Source of the DNA: CAYNLK01 sp964398055
Lineage (GTDB): Bacteria; Chloroflexota; Anaerolineae; 4572-78; J111
Direction: 5' to 3'
Assembly: GCA_964398055.1 (NCBI GenBank)
Contig: CAYNLK010000058.1
Location: 1-37,701 of the forward strand
Length of the DNA stretch: 37,701 nt
In this document: one piece after another, positions 7,487-12,799 of the stretch
Layout: every line of letters starts with the position of its first letter
Position numbering within the stretch: the stretch's first letter is position 1
Notes under the pieces: model-generated
Database searches by the model: none
What the model was told of the DNA's origin: nothing
What the model saw: only the letters and a program-made list of their open reading frames with translations
Program-made: the position numbers and the translations under genes

Positions 7487-7918
7487 TCAGCTCACCGCTT
7501 TTTTCAGGAGCGCGCTGATCCTTGCCTCTTCGGTGGCAGTCAACTCCTTGAGCGCGAAGGCGGTCGGCCACATGGCGCCTTGGTCGAGGTTCGCCGTGTC
7601 GCTGAAGCCGAACGTCGCGTACCTGGCGTTGAACTTGTGCGCGCTTTGGAAGAAGCAGACGACCTTGCCATCCTTGGCATACGCGGGCATCCCGTACCAG
7701 GTTTTCGGCGAGAGGGCTGGCGCGCTGGCTTTGATAAGCGCATGGAGCTGCGTGGCCATGGTGCGATCCGGTTCCGGCATCTCGGCGATCTTGGCGAGCA
7801 CGGCGCTTTCTCCGTTCGCCTTGTCCGCCTTCAGCTCTTGGGCGCGCTCCTTCATCGCGGCTCCTTCTTCGTCCGTGAATCCCTTGGCCTTCTTGGTGGT
7901 CCTCTTACCTTGGTTCAT
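7487..7918 (-). CDS. DUF1801 (YdhG-like) domain protein
   Basis: A 143-aa cytoplasmic protein. The Lys-rich N terminus (GKRTTKKAKGFTDEEGAAMKERAQ) is followed by a DUF1801/YdhG-like domain: IAEMPEPDRTMATQLHALI, then LSPKTWYGMPAYAKDGKVVCFFQ, FNARYATFGFSDTANLDQG and a final helix ELTATEEARISALLKKAV. The biochemical role of the family is poorly known, although some members are labelled iron chaperones. Start ATG 7918 has an AAGGAGA ribosome site; the frame is open further upstream to 7987 but that part lies in a repeat element. It is an isolated gene among repeats and its codon use looks different from its neighbours, so horizontal acquisition is possible. Confidence 0.82.
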   Translation of the reverse strand: MNQGKRTTKKAKGFTDEEGAAMKERAQELKADKANGESAVLAKIAEMPEPDRTMATQLHALIKASAPALSPKTWYGMPAYAKDGKVVCFFQSAHKFNARYATFGFSDTANLDQGAMWPTAFALKELTATEEARISALLKKAVS

Positions 7919-7945
7919 GAGAATCTCCTTCCCTTTGTTTGGATT

Positions 7946-8055
7946 GGGTGTGACCAAAATGAGTATTAATGTAGGGGCGAATGGCATTCGCCCTGGTTGG
8001 TTGGCCCAATTTGGGCGTTCGCCGAACGCCCCTACAACTGAAATTGGTCACACCC
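7946..8055. mobile_element. MITE-like palindromic element, 110 bp
   Basis: GGGTGTGACCAA (7946-7957) and TTGGTCACACCC (8044-8055) are perfect 12-bp terminal inverted repeats. Inside is a second nested palindrome, GTAGGGGCG (7971-7979) with CGCCCCTAC (8027-8035), plus GAATGGCATTC-type internal symmetry. There is no coding capacity. It sits just upstream of the DUF1801 gene and could affect its promoter. I did not find a convincing target-site duplication. Confidence 0.6.
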
Positions 8056-8116
8056 GTCTGAATTAGTGTGCCGCAAGACATCTTGGCAGAAATTGTAGTA
8101 CACGTGTTCTGAAATT

Positions 8117-8440
8117 TTAACAGCTTTGATAGCAATTGCCAAGCGCCTGCGGTTCAGCCGATTGTGGGAAGGCGCAGTCCGTAGGTCGGGTTTCAAACCT
8201 AACCCACTTTTGCTGGTCGGCCAGGATCACCTCGGTTGCCCCCAACCCGGCCGGAATATCGACTTCAAAGGGATATCCTTTTGACTGGCTGGTGACAGGT
8301 CAAAAGAGCGCCAGCCTAACTTTGTGATTATAAGCCTGGGGTGACAACACTCCGGCCGGTCGGCGACCGGCCTGTTCGTGGCCACTCTGCGGGCTGAAAT
8401 TCAGCCAAACCACATGCCCGCGCTCAGGGATATAAGCCAT
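8117..8440 (-). pseudogene. mazF toxin interrupted by an in-frame UGA
   Basis: From ATG 8440 the frame reads MAYIPERGHVVWLNFSPQSG, then HEQAGRRPAGVLSPQAYNHK and VRLALF, and meets TGA at 8302-8300 (codon 47). It continues in the same frame as PVTSQSKGYPFEVDIPAGLG and ATEVILADQQK, which is MazF/PemK through its conserved core. MazF cuts RNA at short sequences. In related proteins the residue before PxTSQ is often Cys, so the stop fits a TGC or TGT to TGA change. Beyond about 8207 the normal C terminus is replaced by repeat-derived sequence up to TAA 8119-8117. It begins 3 nt after the mazE stop. I call it a pseudogene; recoding is discussed separately. Confidence 0.8.
8181..8207. repeat. Palindromic repeat in the 3' part of the mazF remnant
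   Basis: GTAGGTCGGGTT and AACCTAACCCAC flank TCA and form an imperfect 12-bp stem with G-U pairs. It resembles the palindrome at 7302-7328 and replaces the expected MazF C-terminal coding sequence. Confidence 0.5.
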
Positions 8441-8443
8441 TTT

Positions 8444-8686
8444 TTACCAAACCTCGTGCCCAACTGCCGGACCGGCTGCGACCTCCGGGTGCAGATTGGC
8501 CTCGTTGATCTGGGCCAATAGCTGCTCCAGCGTATCTTCGGATTCGACTCCCGGTTCAAGCAGGAGTTTGCCGGCCGATACCGAAACTTCAACAAACGAG
8601 TTTGGCTCAAGCCCGATTTCCAGGGCAAAAGGTTTGGGAATACGAATGGCCAGACTGTTACCCCACTTTTGAATTCGAGTTTGCAT
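8444..8686 (-). CDS. mazE: MazE-like AbrB-fold antitoxin
   Basis: The 80-aa protein begins MQTRIQKWGNSLAIRIPKPF, the classic MazE N-terminal DNA-binding hairpin (KWGNSxxIRIPK). A tail of acidic and hydrophobic residues (ESEDTLEQLLAQINEANLHPEV) follows and would wrap around MazF. ATG 8686 is preceded by AGGTGAGG; a GTG at 8698 would add four residues. Its toxin partner, 3 nt downstream, is disrupted, so this antitoxin is an orphan that may still repress its promoter or neutralise other MazF toxins. Confidence 0.85.
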   Translation of the reverse strand: MQTRIQKWGNSLAIRIPKPFALEIGLEPNSFVEVSVSAGKLLLEPGVESEDTLEQLLAQINEANLHPEVAAGPAVGHEVW

Positions 8687-8841
8687 CCTTAACCTCACCT
8701 ATTGGACAATTGTATCTATAAAGACGATATAATCGTTATAGCATCCCGTCACTATCTTGTAAAAAATGTGGAATTCAAATTACCGGCATTTCGCCGCACT
8801 GGTTTGGGGTAAGATAATGTGCTAGAATAAAGCGATATCAA

Positions 8842-8902
8842 GACGACCGCGGACCGTTGACGGCTGACCGCCACTTTATTGCCGGGGCTGTAGGCGGTCA
8901 GC
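8842..8902. repeat. Heptad-period array with inverted partner upstream of yjbQ
   Basis: Units GACGACC, GCGGACC, GTTGACG, GCTGACC are in 7-bp register from 8842 and share GAC at positions 4-6. The last unit extends to GCTGACCGCC (8863-8872), which has a perfect 10-bp reverse complement GGCGGTCAGC at 8893-8902. A hairpin with a 20-nt loop can therefore form in the yjbQ 5' region. Confidence 0.6.
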
Positions 8903-8930
8903 GCTTACAGAAGCATACAAGGAGAGCATG

Positions 8931-9347
8931 ATGGTCATTACCCAGGAGTTCAACCTATCAACGCAGGGTTTCGGCGACAGCCACAACATCACTGCGCAAG
9001 TAGCCAGGGCCGTTCGCGACAGCGGCCTCGACAACGGCATCGCCACTGTTTTTACCCCCAGCGCCACCAGCGCCATTACCACGGTGGAGTATGAGGACGG
9101 CATGCTGGCCGATTTTGAAGCCATGTTTGAGCGCATTGCGGCGCAGGCCTGGGAGTACCAACACAACGAACGCTGGCACGACGGCAACGGCTTTGCCCAT
9201 GTGCGGGCGGCGTTGTTGGGTCCCTCCCTGAGCGTGCCGTTTGCGGACAAGAAGCTGATGCTGGGCACCTGGCAGCAGATCGCCTTTTTCGACTTTGACA
9301 ACCGGCCGCGCTCGCGGCGGATCATCGTCCAGGTGGTGGGAGAGTAG
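8931..9347 (+). CDS. yjbQ: YjbQ/UPF0047 family protein
   Basis: A 138-aa protein of the YjbQ family, often annotated as a secondary thiamine-phosphate synthase; the physiological role is unsettled. Conserved blocks are STQGFGDSHNITAQV near the N terminus, VFTPSATSAITTVEYEDG (residues about 38-55), HDGNGFAHVRAALLGPSLSVPF, LGTWQQIAFFDFDNRPRSRRIIVQVVGE at the end. The His of the common PHTTA motif is Ser here (TPSATSA). Two ATG codons lie side by side at 8928 and 8931; AAGGAG at 8919-8924 is better spaced for 8931. It converges with the SUOX-fold gene, 5 nt away. Confidence 0.88.
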   Translation: MVITQEFNLSTQGFGDSHNITAQVARAVRDSGLDNGIATVFTPSATSAITTVEYEDGMLADFEAMFERIAAQAWEYQHNERWHDGNGFAHVRAALLGPSLSVPFADKKLMLGTWQQIAFFDFDNRPRSRRIIVQVVGE

Positions 9348-9352
9348 GGTCA

Positions 9353-9997
9353 CTATCGCCCGGAGCGGACCTGCTGCATGGTGTTGACCACCACCTGACC
9401 AAAGCGCTCCTCCTGCCACGGGTCGCCGTGGTTGTGGTAGCCGTACTGCTCCCAGAAGCCGGGCCGGTCCTCGGCCAAAAACTCCAGCCCGCGCACCCAC
9501 TTGGCGCTCTTCCACAGATACAGTTTGGGCGCTAACAGCCGCGCCGGGTAACCGTGCTCCGGCGTCAGCGGCTCGCCTTCGTACTTCAACACCAGCATCA
9601 CCTCGTCGTCCAGCAGGTCGACCAGCGGCAGATTGGTGGTGTAACCGGGATCGGCGTGGACCAGCACATAGCGGGCCTCCGGCAACAGTTCGACCTGCTT
9701 CATCACCTCGGCAATGGGGATGCCCTCAAAGCGGCTGTCAAACTTGCTCCAGCGGGTCACGCAATGCATATCCGCCACCTGCTCCACCATCGGCAGGGCG
9801 CTGAACTCGGCCCAGGTGAAGCGTTTGGGCGCCTTGACCAGGCCCCAGATTTTGAAATCCCAGGTGGCCGGGTCAAAGCGGGGAATCGAGCTGTTATAGT
9901 GCAACACCGGCCACTTTTCCGTCACCGCCTGGCCAGGCGGCAGTCGATCCAGGTAGGCGCTTTTCAGATTACTTGACTGTTTCTTAAAGAAGACCAT
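9353..9997 (-). CDS. Sulfite oxidase-fold molybdopterin oxidoreductase
   Basis: A 214-aa single-domain protein of the sulfite oxidase / YedY molybdopterin-binding fold. Cys79 in MHCVTRWSKFD is the expected Mo-coordinating thiolate. FEGIPIAEVMKQV, LVHADPGYTTNLPL, EPLTPEHGYPARLLAPKLYLWKSAKWVRGLEF and PGFWEQYGYHNHGDPWQEERF are hallmark blocks. No signal peptide, Tat motif, haem or dimerisation domain is visible, so it looks cytoplasmic and minimal. ATG 9997 is chosen because GGAGGG lies 10-15 nt upstream; a TTG at 10015 would place the ribosome site inside the gene. The electron donor or acceptor is unknown. Confidence 0.88.
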   Translation of the reverse strand: MVFFKKQSSNLKSAYLDRLPPGQAVTEKWPVLHYNSSIPRFDPATWDFKIWGLVKAPKRFTWAEFSALPMVEQVADMHCVTRWSKFDSRFEGIPIAEVMKQVELLPEARYVLVHADPGYTTNLPLVDLLDDEVMLVLKYEGEPLTPEHGYPARLLAPKLYLWKSAKWVRGLEFLAEDRPGFWEQYGYHNHGDPWQEERFGQVVVNTMQQVRSGR

Positions 9998-10098
9998 ATG
10001 CGCTGAACCCTCCAAAAAATTGATCTATTCATTGACGGAGCCGGCTCAATAATTCTTACCTTAGCATCACTTATTTCTTCATTACACTTTTGCGCCGG

Positions 10099-10133
10099 TT
10101 CTGCACGATTTCTGCATATTTATGTAGTATACT
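10099..10133 (+). promoter_or_regulatory. Direct-repeat box and -10 upstream of the response regulator
   Basis: TTCTGCA occurs at 10099-10105 and 10110-10116, exactly 11 bp apart. The -10-like TATACT is at 10128-10133, with no good -35. Direct repeats at one-turn spacing in place of the -35 are typical of promoters activated by OmpR/PhoB-family regulators, and such a regulator is encoded 100 bp downstream. Autoregulation is an inference. Confidence 0.5.
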
Positions 10134-10166
10134 CAGGCATGATGAACGTTGAAGGGTTCTTAATGA

Positions 10167-10215
10167 GCAACCTTGCCACCTGCTAGCCTGCTACTTGCTG
10201 CCTGCTACCTTGCAA
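10167..10215. repeat. Heptad-period array upstream of the response regulator
   Basis: Units GCAACCT, TGCCACC, TGCTAGC, CTGCTAC, TTGCTGC, CTGCTAC, CTTGCAA are in 7-bp steps with one phase slip. It lies between the -10 at 10128 and the start codon at 10233, so it is transcribed as 5' leader. The word is almost the same as in the array at 35831-35865. Confidence 0.6.
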
Positions 10216-10232
10216 CCTATGGAGAGCAACTT

Positions 10233-10943
10233 ATGCACTCACCGTTGGCTCAACCGATTCTTGTCGTTGACGATGATCAAGATATCGTCCGGCTGGTGCG
10301 GGCCTACCTGGAAAAGGCCGGTTTTCGGGTGTTCACGGCCAATGATGGCGAGACGGCCCTGCACATCCTCCGCCGCGACCGGCCGGCTCTGCTGGTGCTC
10401 GACCTGATGCTGCCGGATCGAGACGGCTGGGATATTACCCGGCTGGTTCGCAACGACCCGACCCTGGCCGAAACCCCCATCATCATGCTAACGGCTCGAG
10501 TTGATGACACCGATAAGATCATTGGCCTGGAACTGGGGGCCGATGACTACGTGACCAAACCATTCAACCCGCGCGAAGTCGTGGCCCGGGTCCGTTCGGT
10601 GCTGCGCCGCAGCCAGGGGGGCGGCTCAGCCAAGCCGCCGCGTATCTTGCAGTTGGCCGATTTGTTGATGGACCTGGATCGCCGCGAGGTGATGGTGGGG
10701 GGCAAACCGGTGGAATTGACCGCCACCGAATTCAACCTGCTGCAAACGCTGCTGGAGAACCCTGGCTACGCCTTTACCCGCAGTGAGCTGATCGAGCAGG
10801 CCCTGGGCTATGAGTATGAGGGTTCGGAACGAACCCTGGACAGCCATATGCGCAATCTGCGCCGCAAAATCGAACCCTTACCCGGCGAACCAACCTATAT
10901 TCAGACCGTCTATGGGATCGGTTACCGGTTGGTGGAACCATAG
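10233..10943 (+). CDS. OmpR-family DNA-binding response regulator
   Basis: The 236-aa regulator has an N-terminal receiver domain (about 7-122) with the acidic pocket VVDDDQD, phosphoacceptor Asp57 in LLVLDLMLPDRDGW, the Thr in IIMLTARVDD and Lys109 in YVTKPF. A C-terminal winged helix (about 140-235) ends TVYGIGYRLVEP. Phosphorylation by the histidine kinase encoded 82 bp downstream should control DNA binding at direct repeats; such a box lies at 10099-10116. ATG 10233 has GGAGAG 6 nt upstream; the open frame to 10173 runs through the heptad array and is not used. Confidence 0.95.
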   Translation: MHSPLAQPILVVDDDQDIVRLVRAYLEKAGFRVFTANDGETALHILRRDRPALLVLDLMLPDRDGWDITRLVRNDPTLAETPIIMLTARVDDTDKIIGLELGADDYVTKPFNPREVVARVRSVLRRSQGGGSAKPPRILQLADLLMDLDRREVMVGGKPVELTATEFNLLQTLLENPGYAFTRSELIEQALGYEYEGSERTLDSHMRNLRRKIEPLPGEPTYIQTVYGIGYRLVEP

Positions 10944-10952
10944 CAAGAAATC

Positions 10953-10983
10953 GGGAGTAGGGAGTAGGGAGTAGGGAGTAGGG
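10953..10983. repeat. GGGAGTA tandem array between regulator and kinase (G-quadruplex candidate)
   Basis: Four exact copies of GGGAGTA in tandem (10953-10980) are followed by GGG. Five GGG runs with 4-nt AGTA loops fit a two- or three-tetrad quadruplex in DNA or mRNA. It lies 10 nt after the regulator stop and 43 nt before the kinase start. Confidence 0.75.
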
Positions 10984-11025
10984 AAAAGTGACCCTCCTGA
11001 CCACCTACTCCGGGAGAGAAGAATT

Positions 11026-12399
11026 GTGAACAAACTGTGGGTGCGGCTGAGTATTGGCTTTAGCTTGATGGTCCTGGCCGCAGTTTTTGTGGTAGCCCTG
11101 GTTGGTATTGCCGTGGGCTGGGGTGATCGTCAAGATCGCTGGCGCCGGGATGAGGTCAATCGTTCAGCCGTTCAGCAGCAGTTACTTCAAGATTTATCCA
11201 CGTATTACCAACGCCGGGCCAGCTGGCAGGGGAGCGATCAACTCCTCCTGCAGGCCCAGGTCCAGACCGTCTTCAATCGGGACCCCTCGCGCGCCCTGGT
11301 CTTCTTTTTAGCCGACGCTCAAGAAAACGTTATTTACCATCTCCGGCCCGATCAGGTTGGCAAACCGCTGCGGCGAGTCAATCGCGCCGACATAATCCCG
11401 ATCCAGATCGATCATCAAACTGTGGGCTATTTGGGTACGGTTCCGGTGGGGGCGCTGCTAACCGATGGGCCGCCCGATTTTGCCGGGTTGATGGGGCGCT
11501 CATTGATTACGGCGGCGCTGGTGGCCGGGATTAGTGGGATACTATTTGGAATTGTCATGAGCCGGTCGCTGACAGCCCCCCTGAATGATCTGGCCGCCGC
11601 CGCCCGCGACATCGGGGCGCGCCGCTTGAGTCGCCGGGTTGAGGAAAAAGGCAGCGACGAGCTGATTGCCGTAGCCCGGGCCTTCAATGAGATGGCCGCC
11701 GATCTGGAAGAGGCCGAGCAGTTGCGCCGCAGCCTGCTGGCCGACGTGGCCCACGAGCTGCGTACGCCCCTGTCAGTGTTGCAGGGTAACCTGCGGGCCA
11801 TCCTCGACGAAGTCTATCCGCTGAATCAGGAAGAGATGGGGCGTTTATATGACCACACCCGCTTCCTGAGTCGTCTGGTCAATGATCTGCACGAGTTGGC
11901 CCAGGCTGAAGCTCGCCAATTGCCCCTTGATCTGCAAGAAACCGACTTGCTCCAACTCCTGGCTGCCACGGCCGAGACCTTCCGCCCCAGCGCCGAGGCC
12001 AAAAGGATCACCCTGGCGACCAATCTCCCGGCAGAATTGCCTCCGGCCCAGGTCGATCCAGCCCGCATCACCCAGGTGCTGCAAAATCTGCTGGCAAATG
12101 CGCTGCGCCATACCCCGGCGGAAGGCGTCATAACCATTCAGGCCCACGCCGCCCCGAACGCAGTCCGGCTGGCCATCGCCGACACAGGTGACGGCATTCC
12201 GCCGGAGCACCTGCCCCACATTTTTGACCGGTTCTACCGCACCGACCCGGCCCGCAGCCGCGATCGGGGCGGCGCCGGGTTGGGGTTAGCCATCGCCCGG
12301 GCCATTATCGAGGCCCACGGCGGCCAGATCACCGTCGCCAGCACGGGTGTGCCGGGTGAAGGCAGTATCTTTGTGGTTCAACTCCCCCTCGCCAATTGA
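11026..12399 (+). CDS. Sensor histidine kinase
   Basis: A 457-aa inner-membrane kinase. The order is: TM1 (about 8-30, LSIGFSLMVLAAVFVVALVGI), an extracytoplasmic sensor region (about 32-155), TM2 (about 156-180), a HAMP domain (SRSLTAPLNDLAAAARDIGARRLS), HisKA with His243 in DVAHELRTPLSV, and HATPase_c with the N box NLLANALRHT, DTGDGIP and GAGLGLAIA. The GTG start at 11026 follows GGGAGAGAAG. It forms a two-component pair with the upstream OmpR-type regulator. The stimulus is unknown; the sensor region shows no recognisable ligand-binding motif. Confidence 0.95.
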   Translation: MNKLWVRLSIGFSLMVLAAVFVVALVGIAVGWGDRQDRWRRDEVNRSAVQQQLLQDLSTYYQRRASWQGSDQLLLQAQVQTVFNRDPSRALVFFLADAQENVIYHLRPDQVGKPLRRVNRADIIPIQIDHQTVGYLGTVPVGALLTDGPPDFAGLMGRSLITAALVAGISGILFGIVMSRSLTAPLNDLAAAARDIGARRLSRRVEEKGSDELIAVARAFNEMAADLEEAEQLRRSLLADVAHELRTPLSVLQGNLRAILDEVYPLNQEEMGRLYDHTRFLSRLVNDLHELAQAEARQLPLDLQETDLLQLLAATAETFRPSAEAKRITLATNLPAELPPAQVDPARITQVLQNLLANALRHTPAEGVITIQAHAAPNAVRLAIADTGDGIPPEHLPHIFDRFYRTDPARSRDRGGAGLGLAIARAIIEAHGGQITVASTGVPGEGSIFVVQLPLAN

Positions 12400-12449
12400 A
12401 GGAGTAGTACATCCGGCTACCCATTATGCATAATTGACAGGATTAGCAC

Positions 12450-12601
12450 CAATACTTTTCAAATAAGCGATTGAAATCGCTTCTTCAGGGTCAAAGCCAG
12501 CCGTCCACCTGCGTGGACGGGGCTTTTTGTCCGCGCAGGCGGACATCACAGCGTAGCCCTCCAGGTGCGGTTTTAACCGCGCCCTTATTTGAAAAGTATT
12601 G
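12450..12601. mobile_element. Nested-hairpin MITE-like element with 18-bp ends
   Basis: CAATACTTTTCAAATAAG (12450-12467) and its exact reverse complement (12584-12601) bound the element. GGATTAGCACC flanks it on both sides (12440-12450 and 12602-12612), which looks like an 11-bp target duplication. Inside are four perfect small hairpins: AAGCGATT/AATCGCTT, GTCCAC/GTGGAC, GTCCGC/GCGGAC and GCGGTT/AACCGC. It has no coding capacity. The region 12400-12799 otherwise holds only this, the next repeat and the TPR gene 5' region. Confidence 0.75.
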
Positions 12602-12611
12602 GGATTAGCAC

Positions 12612-12713
12612 CCTTCGATACGCTCTCCACTTCGTTTCGCGCTACTCAGGGTGCTGGTTCGACCAGACTCGGCGTGTCTACCGCACCCTGAGTAGACCGT
12701 AGCTCAGCGAAGG
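12612..12713. repeat. Palindromic interspersed repeat, about 100 bp
   Basis: CCTTCG (12612-12617) pairs with CGAAGG (12708-12713), and CTACTCAGGGTGC (12642-12654) pairs perfectly with GCACCCTGAGTAG (12683-12695) around a 28-nt loop. I recognise the CCTTCGATACGC...CTCAGGGTGC pattern as a common interspersed repeat. It abuts the right flank of the nested-hairpin element. Confidence 0.65.
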
Positions 12714-12799
12714 TTGTACATGGTCAGGGGTAGTTGTATGGCGCGCCGATATAGTTTGTGCTACAATCCCTGCATAATCTTCCTGAGTTGAGAGTAACT

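Noticed and set aside
8300..8302. Selenocysteine codon in mazF as the leading explanation
   Set aside because: The hairpin around the UGA lacks the spacing and GGUC-type apical loop of bacterial SECIS elements, and the C terminus is also replaced by repeat sequence. A decayed gene is more likely.
12441..12612. CIRCE operator for the chaperone operon
   Set aside because: TTAGCACC resembles one CIRCE half (TTAGCACTC), but no GAGTGCTAA partner lies 9 bp away. The sequence is the flanking duplication of a mobile element.
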